Assembly: GCF_017876795.1 (NCBI RefSeq)
Contig: NZ_JAGIOR010000001.1
Span: forward strand, 3,188,501-3,252,500
DNA length: 64,000 nt
From: Rhizobium leguminosarum
GTDB lineage: Bacteria > Pseudomonadota > Alphaproteobacteria > Rhizobiales > Rhizobiaceae
Reading direction: 5' to 3'
Under the pieces are notes generated by a model. That model searched no databases. It was given only the letters and a program-made list of their open reading frames with translations, and was not told the DNA's origin. The position numbers and the translations under genes were made by a program. Of the stretch, positions 1 to 11,218 are shown in pieces. Position 1 is the stretch's first letter. The number at the start of each line of letters is the position of its first letter.

Positions 1-1
1 G

Positions 2-265
2 GTCGAGGCCGGCGACGGCACGGCCGAGATCAAGCGCATGTTCGTCGATCCAGAGGCGAGGGGCCTGCGGATTGCCAGCGGCCTGATGAACGCGCTCGAA
101 GCGATCGCTAGGGAAAAGCGGCTATCGGCGATCCGGCTCGAAACCGGCATCTACCAGCCCGAGGCGATCGCTCTCTACCGCAAATACGGATACCGGGACA
201 TCGAGCCTTTCGGCAGCTATCTGCCGGACCCGCTCAGCCTGTTCATGGAAAAGCGGCTGGGATGA
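2..265 (+). CDS. GNAT family N-acetyltransferase, 5' truncated by window
   Basis: The reading frame is open from the first bases, so the gene begins upstream of the window; only the last 87 residues are visible. They fit the C-terminal half of a GNAT fold: the acetyl-CoA pyrophosphate-binding stretch (KRMFVDPEARGLRIASGLM, a variant of the R/Q-x-x-G-x-G/A motif) followed by LYRKYGYRDIEPFGSY, the usual beta6-beta7 end of these enzymes. Such proteins transfer acetyl groups from acetyl-CoA to amines; the substrate cannot be told from this fragment. The in-frame ATG at 38 is an internal methionine rather than the start, because it would remove part of the cofactor-binding strand. Confidence 0.8.
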   Translation, partial: VEAGDGTAEIKRMFVDPEARGLRIASGLMNALEAIAREKRLSAIRLETGIYQPEAIALYRKYGYRDIEPFGSYLPDPLSLFMEKRLG

Positions 266-282
266 TGGTCTGCTAAGGCGGT

Positions 283-1500
283 TCAGCCTTCGGCAATACG
301 GGGGATCGTTTTCGGCGATCCGGGGATTGCCGGCGGGGCCTGTTCGTCGATGAGAACCTGCGGTCCCGTCTCGCTCTTGTCGGCGTTGCGTGCCTCGTGG
401 ATCCATTCGCGCCAGATGGCGACGATCAGCGCCATCAGCACCGGGCCGATGAAGAGGCCGAGGAAACCCATCGTCTTAACGCCGCCGACAAGGCCGAAGA
501 AGGTCGGCAGGAAGGGCAGCTTGATCGGGCCGCCGACGAGCTTCGGCCGCAGCGTCTTGTCGACGATGAAGAGTTCGACCGTCCCCCAGACGAAGAGACC
601 GATGCCGGCCACATGCGAGCCGCTTGCCAGCAGATAGATTGACACCAGCGTGAAGCAGAGCGGCGCACCGCCCGGGATCAGCGCCATCACGCCAGTCAGC
701 ACGCCGAGTGTCACCGGCGACGGTACGCCGGCAATCCAGTAGGCAAGGCCGAGCACGATGCCTTCGCCGATCGCAATCAGCGTCATGCCCATGACGGTCG
801 AGCTGATCGTCGCCGGCACGACGCGGGAAATGCGCTCCCAGCGGTTCGGCAGGATGCGTTCGCCGAGCATGTCGATCTGCTTGGAAAATGAAAAACCGTC
901 GCGATAGACGAAGAACAGCGCGATCAGCATGAAGAGCAGCGTCAGCAGGAGATGGAAGGCGCCACCGCCGGCCGCAAGCACGGCCCGGTAGATATTGCCG
1001 ATATTGGCGCCGCTGACCGCCTGGATAACCTCGCCCAGGGCACCGGGGCTGCCGATATATTTGGTCCAGACTTCATCGAGATAGGTGCCTGCCCACGGCA
1101 GCGCGACAATCCAGGCCGGCGTCGGGGCGCCGGCGCGGTTGGCGTGGATTGCCCAGGCAACCCAGGTGCGCACTTCACCCGTCGTATAGGTGACGGCAAG
1201 GCCGATCGGGATGACCAGGAAAGTGATGATCATGATGATGGCGATGGTCGCGGCGATCGTCGTATTGCCGCCGACGCGGGCAAGAAGCTTGCGGTAGAGC
1301 GGCCAGCTGGCGAAGCCGATGACCAGGGATGCCAGCACCGGCACGAGGAAGCCGTAGAAGAAGTAGACACCGGCCGCGACGATCAGAACAAGCAGCCAGC
1401 GGGCCGCCGAGATGGAGGGGATCAGCGGCGTGCGTGTCGGCGCCGACGACCCGAGCCATCGCGGTACATGATTGCTTTTCTGACGGTCGAACACACCCAC
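283..1500 (-). CDS. AI-2E family transporter (PerM/YdiK-type permease)
   Basis: The 405-residue product is an integral inner-membrane protein with about eight hydrophobic segments. These include a paired N-terminal hairpin (WLLVLIVAAGVYFFYGFLV) and a C-terminal glycine/proline-rich stretch around FFGLVGGVKTMGFLGLFIGP, which is the recognisable signature of the AI-2E/UPF0118 family. Members are proposed exporters of small molecules or cation antiporters; the substrate here is unknown. The start is a GTG at 1500 preceded by an AGAGGC-like ribosome site; a second GTG two codons downstream is possible. It ends just downstream of the GNAT gene in convergent orientation, with only 17 bases between them. 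Confidence 0.88.
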   Translation of the reverse strand: MGVFDRQKSNHVPRWLGSSAPTRTPLIPSISAARWLLVLIVAAGVYFFYGFLVPVLASLVIGFASWPLYRKLLARVGGNTTIAATIAIIMIITFLVIPIGLAVTYTTGEVRTWVAWAIHANRAGAPTPAWIVALPWAGTYLDEVWTKYIGSPGALGEVIQAVSGANIGNIYRAVLAAGGGAFHLLLTLLFMLIALFFVYRDGFSFSKQIDMLGERILPNRWERISRVVPATISSTVMGMTLIAIGEGIVLGLAYWIAGVPSPVTLGVLTGVMALIPGGAPLCFTLVSIYLLASGSHVAGIGLFVWGTVELFIVDKTLRPKLVGGPIKLPFLPTFFGLVGGVKTMGFLGLFIGPVLMALIVAIWREWIHEARNADKSETGPQVLIDEQAPPAIPGSPKTIPRIAEG

Positions 1501-1615
1501 GCGCGCCTCTTGTTTTTCTTGTACTCTGGTTATGGGCCATCAACCCGGCGGTTTCAAGGTCCGCACCGTGAAAGCGTATACAAAGCGTCGCTAATCGGCG
1601 GCCAGACCGAGCGTC

Positions 1616-2755
1616 TTACTGCTGCGGACGCCTAACTACCTTGAAGGCATAGAATTGCGTCTTCTGGCTGGTCGAGAAATTGTTGTCGGAACCAAGAATG
1701 AGAACATCGGTGCCGTCTTTGGCCTTGCCCAGCGACATCGCCTCGATATTGTCGGGGACGAGCCCGATCGCTCTCAAATCAAGGACCTGGCTCTTGCGGG
1801 CGGGGACGACGCGCTGATCGGTTTTGGCGAGCGAAGCGATGGCGGATACATCAGTGGCATCGGCCAGATCCATCATCATGATCTTGATGGTGTTGCCATA
1901 GCCTTGGGCATAACTGCGCTCGACGGCGAGCAGCCGGTGGTCGTCAAGAGCCAGCATTTCCGACATGCCGTTGTCATTGCCGCCGTCGGCCCTGGTGGCT
2001 GCCTGCGGGATCGGTGAGACTGGATAAACATACTCAGCCTTCGGCTCGCCGCTCGCGCCGTCATAGCGGATGATGCGCGACAGGCTGCCCGACGTCAGCG
2101 AGGGGTTGGGGCCATCCTGATAGAGCGCGGCTTCGACACCGACGAAGACATCGCCCGAAGGCGTAACGGCGAGATCTTCGAAAGCAAGGTTGTCGCGGAT
2201 GCCGGTCGACTTGTCGGCTGTCGGCGCAAAGCCCCGCGGCAGTTTGAATTCGCGCACGAAAGAGCCGTCCGGCGCAGTCACGCGGACGAAGGGCGCAAGC
2301 AGCGCCTTGCCGTCACCTTCGCTGCCCCAATAAATGCCGTCCTTGCCGAGGCGGATCGATTCCGGGTCGACGGTCTTGGCGGCGAAGGGCTCGCCGTTGT
2401 TGTCCTTCAACGTCACTTGGCTGACGACCGAAACACCCTTGAGGCCGGACGCCTCGACATCGACGTCCAGTCGATAGAAGCGGGCAGGACCCCTTTCGGA
2501 GCGGTCGTCGCTGATGGCGAGATAGTCGCCGGTGGCAGCATCGAAATCGAGGCCTGAAATGCCGCCGAATTCGACGCCGTTTTCCATGTGACCTGTGGGG
2601 ATAACGAATTCACCGAGATAAGAGAGCGAAATGCTGGCGGCGCAATCGCCGAAGGGGCAGGCGGTCTCGAAGGTGGCGCGGATATCGGTGGCGCTCACGG
2701 TGACAGTGCTGGACAGGAGAACGAAAGCGGCAGCGGCGAGAAAGCGCTTGGTCAT
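1616..2755 (-). CDS. Secreted esterase-like protein of the phytase-like family
   Basis: The 379-residue protein starts at an ATG at 2755; an upstream TTG at 2770 is less likely. A clear signal peptide (MTKRFLAAAAFVLLSSTVTV...) directs it to the periplasm. The body carries the features of the family annotated as 'esterase-like activity of phytase', a beta-propeller type: GISGLDFDAATGDYLAISDD, then DPESIRLGKDGIYWGSEGDG, then NEGMSEM-like and LAVERSY segments. Members are predicted phosphoesterases or lactonases, but the substrate is unproven. Its promoter must lie in the roughly 200 bases between it and the 3' end of parE, which lies upstream on the same strand. Confidence 0.82.
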   Translation of the reverse strand: MTKRFLAAAAFVLLSSTVTVSATDIRATFETACPFGDCAASISLSYLGEFVIPTGHMENGVEFGGISGLDFDAATGDYLAISDDRSERGPARFYRLDVDVEASGLKGVSVVSQVTLKDNNGEPFAAKTVDPESIRLGKDGIYWGSEGDGKALLAPFVRVTAPDGSFVREFKLPRGFAPTADKSTGIRDNLAFEDLAVTPSGDVFVGVEAALYQDGPNPSLTSGSLSRIIRYDGASGEPKAEYVYPVSPIPQAATRADGGNDNGMSEMLALDDHRLLAVERSYAQGYGNTIKIMMMDLADATDVSAIASLAKTDQRVVPARKSQVLDLRAIGLVPDNIEAMSLGKAKDGTDVLILGSDNNFSTSQKTQFYAFKVVRRPQQ

Positions 2756-2953
2756 GGCAAAATCCGGCAAGGGGTTGAAACGGTTCGAACCAGCGCAGCT
2801 GCTCCCCCGAAGGGAAGGCGCGCCGACCGCTTCATGCGCCGGTTGTTTGAAGGCCTTGTTACGGTTCTTCGTCAGTTCCGTGAAATCGCAGATGCTAAAA
2901 AACGGCGCACGGAACCCATGTCTATCCGACCGTTTGGCGGGCTCGCATATGTT

Positions 2954-5068
2954 CTAAATATCGAGGTTTTCGGCGAAGGCCGCGCGGTCCTGGATGAATC
3001 GGAAGCGGGCTTCCGGCTTGGTCCCCATCAGATCGTCGACGGCGCTGCGGGTGCCTTCGAAATCCACCTCGTCGATCAGCACCTTGAGCAGGGTGCGCTT
3101 GGACGGATCCATGGTGGTTTCCTTGAGCTGGGCGGGCATCATTTCGCCGAGACCTTTAAAGCGGCTGATCTCGACCTTGGCCTTGCCCTTGAATTCCGTC
3201 TGCATCAGTTCGGCGCGGTGATTGTCGTCGCGGGCATAGGCGGATTTCGACCCTTGGGTGATCTTGTAAAGCGGCGGCACGGCAAGGAAAAGATGGCCGC
3301 CGCGCACCAGCTCCGGCATCTCCTGATAGAAGAAGGTGATCAGCAGCGAGGCGATGTGGGCGCCGTCGACGTCGGCATCGGTCATGACGATGATGCGCTC
3401 GTAGCGCAGGTCTTCGTCGCGGTATTTCGAGCGGGTGCCGCAGCCGAGCGCCTGGATGAGATCGGCGAGCTGCTGGTTGGCGCCGAGTTTTTCGCGGCCG
3501 GCACTGGCAACGTTGAGGATCTTGCCGCGCAGCGGCAGAATCGCCTGGTTGGCGCGGTTGCGCGCCTGCTTGGCCGAACCACCTGCCGAGTCACCCTCGA
3601 CGATGAAGAGTTCGGCGCCTTCGGCGATATTCTGCGAGCAGTCAGCGAGCTTGCCGGGCAGGCGCAGCTTGCGCACCGCGGTCTTGCGGTTGACTTCCTT
3701 TTCCTTGCGGCGGCGCAGGCGCTCCTCGGCGCGCTCGATCACCCAATCGAGCAGCTTGGCCGACTCGTTCGGATTGTCGGCAAGGTAGTGGTCGAAAGGA
3801 TCGCGCAGCGCGTTCTCGACGATGCGCTGGGCCTCGACGGTCGCGAGCTTGTCCTTGGTCTGGCCGACGAATTCCGGCTCGCGGATGAAGATCGACAGCA
3901 TGCCGACGGCCGAGATCATCACGTCATCGGTGGTGATCTGCGCGGCGCGCTTGTTCTGCGTCAGCTCGGCATAGGCCTTCAGGCCCTTGGTCAGCGCGAT
4001 GCGCAGGCCCGCCTCGTGCGTGCCGCCTTCGGGTGTCGGGATGGTGTTGCAATAGGAATGCACCTGCGGATCACCGCCATACCAGGTGATCGCCCATTCC
4101 ATCGAGCCATGGCCGCTGGTCTTCTCGGTCTTGCCGGCAAAGATCTCGCGGGTGACGGTGAATTCCTTGCCCATCGTCGCCTGGAGATAGTCCTTCAAGC
4201 CGCCGGGGAAGTGGAAGACGGCCTTGTCAGGGACCTCGGACCCTTCAGGCAAAACGCCCGCCTCGCAGCTCCAGCGGATCTCGACGCCGCCGAAGAGGTA
4301 GGCCTTCGAGCGCGCCATGCGGAAGACGCGGGCGGCATCGAACCTCATGTGATCCCCAAAGATCTGGGGGTCGGGATGGAAGCGCACGCGGGTGCCGCGG
4401 CGATTGTGGACGTCGCCCAGCTCTTCCAAGCCGCCCTGCGGCAGGCCGCGGGAGAAGCGCTGGCGGTAGAGTTTGCGGTTGCGCGCCACTTCCACTTCGA
4501 GGTCGTCGGAAAGCGCGTTGACGACCGAGACGCCGACGCCGTGCAGGCCGCCCGAAGTCTCGTAGGCCTTGCCGTCGAATTTGCCGCCGGCATGCAGCTT
4601 GGTCATGATGACTTCGAGCGTCGACTTGCCCGGTACCTGCGGATGGTTCTCGACCGGGATGCCGCGGCCGTTGTCGGAGACGGTGAGATAACCTTCGAGG
4701 TCGAGGTAGACCTCGATGAAATTGGCGTGTCCGGCGACCGCCTCGTCCATCGCATTGTCGATGACTTCGGCAAAAAGGTGATGCAGCGCTTTTTCATCGG
4801 TGCCGCCGATATACATGCCCGGGCGCATGCGCACCGGCTCGAGGCCTTCGAGGACGCGGATCGACGAGGCGCCGTATTCGTCCGAATTCGACGCAGCGGG
4901 CGCCGGCCGGGCTGATGCTCCGGCAGTAGGGGGTGCTGCAGCGGCAGGTGGGGCAGGGGCGGGCGCAGCCGTGACCGGCGGCCGCTCGGCCGGAGCGGCA
5001 GGCTTGTGCGCCTCCTCGCGTTTTTCAGAGAGAGGCATTCCGGAAAAGAGGTCGTTGCTATCGTCCAT
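2954..5068 (-). CDS. parE: DNA topoisomerase IV subunit B
   Basis: This is the ATPase subunit of topoisomerase IV, which decatenates daughter chromosomes. A 704-residue protein is read from the ATG at 5068 (MDDSNDLFSGMPLSEKRE). Longer in-frame starts up to 5290 add a basic, poorly conserved tail and are rejected. Residues about 1-65 are an Ala/Pro-rich linker, then the GHKL ATPase begins (VLEGLEPVRMRPGMYIGG, EVIDNAMDEA, DNGRGIP, GGLHGVGVSVVNAL). The transducer follows, and the TOPRIM domain starts near residue 485 (VEGDSAGGSAKQARNR and MTDADVDGAHI, the Mg-binding acidic residues). The length, well below the about 800 of GyrB, and the ParE-type C-terminus favour ParE. It is divergent from the secreted hydrolase at 5277. 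Confidence 0.95.
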   Translation of the reverse strand: MDDSNDLFSGMPLSEKREEAHKPAAPAERPPVTAAPAPAPPAAAAPPTAGASARPAPAASNSDEYGASSIRVLEGLEPVRMRPGMYIGGTDEKALHHLFAEVIDNAMDEAVAGHANFIEVYLDLEGYLTVSDNGRGIPVENHPQVPGKSTLEVIMTKLHAGGKFDGKAYETSGGLHGVGVSVVNALSDDLEVEVARNRKLYRQRFSRGLPQGGLEELGDVHNRRGTRVRFHPDPQIFGDHMRFDAARVFRMARSKAYLFGGVEIRWSCEAGVLPEGSEVPDKAVFHFPGGLKDYLQATMGKEFTVTREIFAGKTEKTSGHGSMEWAITWYGGDPQVHSYCNTIPTPEGGTHEAGLRIALTKGLKAYAELTQNKRAAQITTDDVMISAVGMLSIFIREPEFVGQTKDKLATVEAQRIVENALRDPFDHYLADNPNESAKLLDWVIERAEERLRRRKEKEVNRKTAVRKLRLPGKLADCSQNIAEGAELFIVEGDSAGGSAKQARNRANQAILPLRGKILNVASAGREKLGANQQLADLIQALGCGTRSKYRDEDLRYERIIVMTDADVDGAHIASLLITFFYQEMPELVRGGHLFLAVPPLYKITQGSKSAYARDDNHRAELMQTEFKGKAKVEISRFKGLGEMMPAQLKETTMDPSKRTLLKVLIDEVDFEGTRSAVDDLMGTKPEARFRFIQDRAAFAENLDI

Positions 5069-5276
5069 GGATCCGTTCAGATCTTCATCCTGTCTTGGGC
5101 GGGCATCCGCCGCCGACCCAAAATCACCGCATTTCATGTCACGTTTGCGAATCAGGCAGATTTTGCCAGAAAGCACCTCTATACGCGACACCGCCGGTTT
5201 TGGCGGGATTTTCCCAAATGATTTGCGTCGCCGGGCGCGGAATGGCAAGCGGCGGCAGGCTTCAGGAACCATCCGA

Positions 5277-6176
5277 ATGCGAATGTCCACAAGTCATTGC
5301 ACCATCATCACCGCAATTGCGGCGTTTTTCTTGTCCGCGGGCATCCTGTCTGCTGCCGGGCAGGCGCGGGCGGGCGATGCGCTGCCGCCCTTCAAGGACG
5401 ATCTGTTCTCGAAGCAGGCCATTTTGCAGACAGGCGATGACGGCGCCTTCGAGGTCATCGATTATGATGAGATGCGCGATATCAACGGCCGCGACCAGAT
5501 CCCGCAAAAGCGGGTGCAGCAGAAATATGTGGCGCTCGGCATCCGCAAGGCCCAGGTCGACGAGACGCTGTCTCTCGACGGCATCGGGCTCGATGTCACC
5601 AGGGTGGGACCGGCCCAGAATGCCGCCTTCACGGTGATTTTCATCCATGGCCGCGATGGCGATCGCCGGCTGGGGGCCAACGATTACAGCTTCGGCGGCA
5701 ATTTCAACCGGCTGAAGAACCTCGTCGCCGGCAATGGCGGCGTTTATTATTCGCCGACGGTCAGGAGTTTCGACAGCAACGGCGTTGCGGCAATCGCCGG
5801 CCTCATCCGCTATGCCAGCGCCCAATCACCGGGCCGGCCGGTCATCCTTTCCTGCGCCTCGATGGGCAGCCAGGTCTGCTGGGGCATTGCGCGCGACGGC
5901 GACAGCGTCAAGCGGCTGAAGGGCATGCTTGTTATGAGCGGCGTCGCCGATCCAGATTTCACCAGGAGCGCCTTCTACAAGGCGAAGCTGCCGCTCTGGT
6001 TCGCCCATGGCAGCCGCGACCCGGTCTATGCGGCCAGCGACCAGCAGGCGCTGTTCGAAAACCTGCACAAAGCAAAATATCCGACGCGCTTCACGCTGTT
6101 TGAGACCGGAAATCACGGCACGCCGATCCGGATGATCGACTGGCGCAGGGTCTTGAACTGGATTCTCGCCGGCTGA
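5277..6176 (+). CDS. Secreted alpha/beta hydrolase
   Basis: The protein has 299 residues from the ATG at 5277, with CAGGAAC at a suitable distance upstream; a second ATG two codons later is equally good. A hydrophobic signal peptide (TIITAIAAFFLSAGILSA) ends near AGQARA. The mature part has an alpha/beta hydrolase fold: strand and oxyanion region VIFIHGRDGD, nucleophile elbow CASMGS (serine between Ala and Met), acid region WFAHGSRDPV and catalytic histidine ETGNHGTP. It is probably a periplasmic serine esterase or lipase; the substrate is unknown. The 208-base gap to parE must carry both divergent promoters. Longer upstream readings overlap parE and are rejected. Confidence 0.8.
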   Translation: MRMSTSHCTIITAIAAFFLSAGILSAAGQARAGDALPPFKDDLFSKQAILQTGDDGAFEVIDYDEMRDINGRDQIPQKRVQQKYVALGIRKAQVDETLSLDGIGLDVTRVGPAQNAAFTVIFIHGRDGDRRLGANDYSFGGNFNRLKNLVAGNGGVYYSPTVRSFDSNGVAAIAGLIRYASAQSPGRPVILSCASMGSQVCWGIARDGDSVKRLKGMLVMSGVADPDFTRSAFYKAKLPLWFAHGSRDPVYAASDQQALFENLHKAKYPTRFTLFETGNHGTPIRMIDWRRVLNWILAG

Positions 6177-6312
6177 GGCGGGCTGCCTGGCGTTTTTCGG
6201 CAGAAATATAGGCGGGATCGCCGAGATTCCCCTTACGTCAAGGGCATGATGCTTTTCTTTGCCGCGCGCTTTTGATATTGCCCAAGGCATATGCAGAATT
6301 TGGAAGGCTGGC

Positions 6313-7083
6313 ATGACACCTGACGTGCGCCCGCTCGTGGCGGGAAACTGGAAAATGAATGGCATGCGTGCCTCCCTGGATCAGATCAAGACGATCGCCG
6401 AGGGTGTTTCCTCGCCGCTCGCCGACAAGGTCGAAGCGCTGATCTGCCCGCCGACGACGCTGCTTTACGTGGCGACGGCGCTCTGCACCGACAGCCCGCT
6501 GGCGATCGGCGCCCAGGACTGCCATCAGAACCCGTCAGGCGCCCATACCGGCGACATCTCGGCCGAGATGATTGCCGATTGTTTCGGCACTTATGTCATC
6601 GTCGGCCACTCAGAGCGGCGCACCGACCATGCCGAGACGGATCATCTGGTCCGCGTCAAGGCGGAAGCTGCCTTCGCCGCGGGGCTGACGGCGATCATCT
6701 GCATCGGCGAGACGGCGGATGAACGCCGGACAGGCCAGGCGCTCGACGTCATCAAGCGTCAGCTTTCCGCCTCGGTTCCGGACGGCGCCACCGCCGAGAG
6801 CACAGTCATCGCCTACGAGCCGATCTGGGCGATCGGCACCGGTGTGACGCCGACATCAGGCGATGTCGAAAAGGCGCATGCCTTCATGCGCGCCGAGCTC
6901 GTGGCCCGCTTCGGCGACGAAGGCCGCAAGATGCGCCTTCTCTATGGCGGTTCGGTCAAGCCCGCCAATGCCGGCGAGCTGATGGGCATCGCCAATGTCG
7001 ACGGCGCGCTGATCGGCGGGGCGAGCTTGAAAGCAGCCGACTTCCTCGCCATCTACCGGGCTTATGAGGCGCTGCTCGCCTGA
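6313..7083 (+). CDS. tpiA: Triose-phosphate isomerase
   Basis: This 256-residue enzyme interconverts dihydroxyacetone phosphate and glyceraldehyde 3-phosphate in the cytoplasm. All catalytic signatures are present: NWKMNG near residue 10 (substrate-binding Asn and catalytic Lys), VGHSERR near residue 96 (electrophilic His), [10 protein letters not shown] near residue 165 (catalytic base Glu and the flexible loop), and [11 protein letters not shown] with GALIGGASL for phosphate binding. GGAAGG sits just upstream of the chosen ATG; an upstream in-frame Met at 6259 is not needed. It is followed by secG and pyrG on the same strand, a typical alphaproteobacterial order. Confidence 0.97.
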   Translation: MTPDVRPLVAGNWKMNGMRASLDQIKTIAEGVSSPLADKVEALICPPTTLLYVATALCTDSPLAIGAQDCHQNPSGAHTGDISAEMIADCFGTYVIVGHSERRTDHAETDHLVRVKAEAAFAAGLTAIICIGETADERRTGQALDVIKRQLSASVPDGATAESTVIAYEPIWAIGTGVTPTSGDVEKAHAFMRAELVARFGDEGRKMRLLYGGSVKPANAGELMGIANVDGALIGGASLKAADFLAIYRAYEALLA

Positions 7084-7202
7084 GGCATTGTGAATTCCCA
7101 AGTTTATTCCGGGCCGAAGGGCTTGGAATAGACGAAAGCCTCATGTAAAGAGCCGCCAGAATTCTTACTTATGTCCGTCTCCAGGCGGGCAGGACTGGAC
7201 CC

Positions 7203-7727
7203 ATGCAGACCGTATTGATTGTCATTCATCTCATGATCGTGCTCGCGCTTGTCGGCGTCGTGCTCATCCAGCGCTCTGAAGGCGGCGGCCTCGGCATCGG
7301 CGGCGGTTCGGGCTTCATGTCGGCCCGCGGCACGGCCAATGCGCTGACGCGCACCACCGCGATCCTGGCGACGCTGTTCTTCCTGACCTCGCTCGGCCTC
7401 GGCATACTGACGCGTTACCAGGGCCGTCCGAGCGACATTCTCGACCGCATTCCGGCAACGGGCGGCCAGGGTAACGGCATTCTCGATTCGCTCGGCGGCG
7501 GTGCGAAGGCGCCGGCAGGTCAGCCGGCCGGCAACGGCGTTCCGAGCAGCGGGGCGGCAACGCCTGCCGCACCAGCGCCGGCAACTCAGGCTCCGGCAGC
7601 GCAGGCCCCCGCGGCTACCGTACCTTCGACGACGGCTCCGGCCGCAACCGCTCCGGCAACGACTGCCCCGGCAACTCCGGCCGCGCCGGCACCGGCTCAG
7701 CCCGCCGGCGTCCCGACGGGACAGTAA
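7203..7727 (+). CDS. secG: Preprotein translocase subunit SecG
   Basis: SecG is the small stimulatory subunit of the SecYEG channel in the inner membrane. Residues 1-75 form the conserved core: a first helix (TVLIVIHLMIVLALVGVVLI), the cytosolic loop QRSEGGGLGIGGGSGF with the family's glycine run, and the second helix ILATLFFLTSLGLGIL. Residues about 100-174 are an Ala/Pro/Thr-rich tail, common in rhizobial SecG and probably disordered. The gene is followed within 25 bases by a strong hairpin terminator, so tpiA-secG transcription probably stops here before pyrG. Confidence 0.94.
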   Translation: MQTVLIVIHLMIVLALVGVVLIQRSEGGGLGIGGGSGFMSARGTANALTRTTAILATLFFLTSLGLGILTRYQGRPSDILDRIPATGGQGNGILDSLGGGAKAPAGQPAGNGVPSSGAATPAAPAPATQAPAAQAPAATVPSTTAPAATAPATTAPATPAAPAPAQPAGVPTGQ

Positions 7728-9500
<1,773 letters not shown>

Positions 9501-9514
9501 TCACAATGATGATT

Positions 9515-9542
9515 CAGATCGCGCGATTTCAAGCGCGATCTG
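9515..9542 (+). terminator. Hairpin downstream of pyrG
   Basis: A perfect 10-bp inverted repeat, CAGATCGCGC and GCGCGATCTG with an 8-base loop, starts 14 bases after the pyrG stop codon. There is no following T-run, so it may protect the 3' end or act weakly as a terminator rather than be a classical intrinsic one. Confidence 0.5.
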
Positions 9543-9574
9543 GGCAAGTGCGTGTGGTGCTCTATTTTGCCGGC

Positions 9575-10045
9575 ATGGCCACCCAACGCAGCACCACCGT
9601 TTCACGCTTTATCGCCGCCCCGCCTGAGCGCATCTACCGTGCCTTCCTGGATGCGGAGGCCGTCGCCACCTGGCTTCCGCCCGGTTCGATGCGCGGGATC
9701 GTCCATGCTTTCGAGGGCCGGGAAGGCGGCGCTTTCAGCATGTCGCTCGTTTATCCCGAAGACGCGGCGTCGCAGCCGGGCAAGACCTCCGACAAGACCG
9801 ACAGGTTCGAAGGCCGTTTCGCAAGACTCGTGCCTGATGAGCGGATCGTCTGGGCCACGGTCTTCGATTCCGAAGATGAAAGCTTTTCCGGCGAGATGAC
9901 GGTCAGCACGACATTGTCAGCGGTGGATGGCGGCACCGATGTGACGATGGTCTGCGACAACATCCCCCCCGGCATCCGCCTTGAAGACAATGAGGAAGGG
10001 TGCCGATTGACGCTCGACAACCTCGCGGCTTTTGTCGGCGGTTGA
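9575..10045 (+). CDS. SRPBCC domain protein (AHSA1/Hsp90-activator-like)
   Basis: The 156-residue cytoplasmic protein has the START/SRPBCC helix-grip layout. The first strand and helix are STTVSRFIAAPPERIYRAFLDAEAVATWLPP, given here in two parts as STTVSRFIAAPPE and RIYRAFLDAEAVATWLPP. The central motif GRFARLVPDERIVWA is typical of the AHSA1 subfamily, and the long C-terminal helix is GCRLTLDNLAAFVGG. These folds bind hydrophobic ligands; no ligand can be inferred. It starts 75 bases after pyrG, on the far side of the pyrG hairpin, and ends 42 bases from the convergent citrate synthase gene. Confidence in the family is good; function is unknown. Confidence 0.82.
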   Translation: MATQRSTTVSRFIAAPPERIYRAFLDAEAVATWLPPGSMRGIVHAFEGREGGAFSMSLVYPEDAASQPGKTSDKTDRFEGRFARLVPDERIVWATVFDSEDESFSGEMTVSTTLSAVDGGTDVTMVCDNIPPGIRLEDNEEGCRLTLDNLAAFVGG

Positions 10046-10086
10046 CGGTTGGCGGCAGGGACATGCCTCGCCGCCCATTTCAGCCT

Positions 10087-11175
10087 TCAGGCAGCGGCCG
10101 GCAGCGGGCCAATATAGACCGAGCGCGGACGAATCAGCCGGCCATCGAGCGCCTGTTCGCGGGCATGCGCCAGCCATCCGACGGTGCGGCCGATCGCAAA
10201 GACGCCGGTGAAGGCCTGCCGCGGGAAGCCGAGCGTTTCCAGCAGCAGCGCCGTGTAGAACTCGACATTGACGTCGAGCGGCCGGTTGGGCTTGCGCAGC
10301 TTCAGGATCGCCAAGGCGGCAGCTTCCACGGCTTCCGCCAGCGCGCCGCGGGCGCTGTCGACCTGCCCGGTTGATATCAGCGGCTTCAGGGCGCCCTTCA
10401 GCGCATCGGCGCGCGGATCGCGGACGCGATAGATGCGGTGGCCGAAGCCCATCAGCCGTTCGCCGCGATCAAGGGCTTCGCCTAGCCATAGCTCGGCGTT
10501 CTCGGCCGTTCCGATCGCGTCCAGCATGTCGAGCACCGGACCGGGCGCACCACCATGCAGCGGCCCCTTCAGCGCGCTCAGCGCCGCCAGAACCGAAGAG
10601 GTGAGCCCGGCTTGGGTCGAGGCGATGACGCGCGATGCGAAGGTCGAGGCATTGAGGCCATGGTCCGATATCGTCACGAGGTAGGCGTCGAGCGCCGCCG
10701 TCTGCTCCCTGATTGGCAATTTGCCGGTCAGCATGCGCAGGATATCGGCCGCCTGCGGCAGCGAGGCGTTGGGCGCGATCGGTTTTTCGCCGCGCTGCAG
10801 GCGTAGAACCGCCGGCAGGAAGACGGCGGGCGCTGCCAGAAGGCTGAGCGCTGTATCGAAATCCTCACCGTCCGGCAGCCGGGCGATCAGCGCCCGCATC
10901 GCGTCGACTGGAGGCAGGGCGAGCAGGGCGGCATCGGCAGCCTTGATATGATTGAACACTCCAGTTCGGGCTTTCGCCAGCCAGCCGCGCAATTCGCTTT
11001 CGCCGAAGCTTCGTTCCATCAGCCCGTCGAGCAATAGCGCGGCGACACCTTCATAGGTGCCGTCTGCGACCAGTTGATCCAGCGATATGCCGCGGATGAT
11101 CAGTCGCCCCGCTTCGCCATCGACATCCGAGAGTTGCGTTTCGGCGGCAATGATATCTTCCAAGCCGTTTTTCAT
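10087..11175 (-). CDS. Citrate synthase / methylcitrate synthase-type enzyme
   Basis: The 362-residue protein is read from an ATG at 11175 with an excellent AAAGGAG site eight bases upstream; the longer reading to 11229 lacks one. It carries the citrate synthase catalytic triad: ISDHGLNASTFASRV (first His), GPLHGGAP (second His) and GFGHRIYRVRDPRAD (His, Arg and catalytic Asp). The C-terminal IGRTVGWLAHAREQ, which binds substrate carboxylates, is also present. It should condense oxaloacetate with acetyl-CoA or propionyl-CoA. At 362 residues it is shorter than the about 430-residue hexameric GltA and resembles short type I or methylcitrate synthases. It diverges from the HTH-citrate synthase at 11261. 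Confidence 0.88.
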   Translation of the reverse strand: MKNGLEDIIAAETQLSDVDGEAGRLIIRGISLDQLVADGTYEGVAALLLDGLMERSFGESELRGWLAKARTGVFNHIKAADAALLALPPVDAMRALIARLPDGEDFDTALSLLAAPAVFLPAVLRLQRGEKPIAPNASLPQAADILRMLTGKLPIREQTAALDAYLVTISDHGLNASTFASRVIASTQAGLTSSVLAALSALKGPLHGGAPGPVLDMLDAIGTAENAELWLGEALDRGERLMGFGHRIYRVRDPRADALKGALKPLISTGQVDSARGALAEAVEAAALAILKLRKPNRPLDVNVEFYTALLLETLGFPRQAFTGVFAIGRTVGWLAHAREQALDGRLIRPRSVYIGPLPAAA

Positions 11176-11218
11176 ATTTGTTTTCTCCTTTACGGCCGGG
11201 ATGATCCGCCCTACTCTC

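Noticed and set aside
2588..4915. A 775-codon open frame on the plus strand across parE
   Set aside because: Antisense shadow of parE; its composition (Gly, Ala, His rich) and lack of motifs are typical of such shadows.
10371..10951. Plus-strand ORFs opposite the citrate synthase gene
   Set aside because: Shadows of a well-supported enzyme with a strong ribosome site on the other strand.
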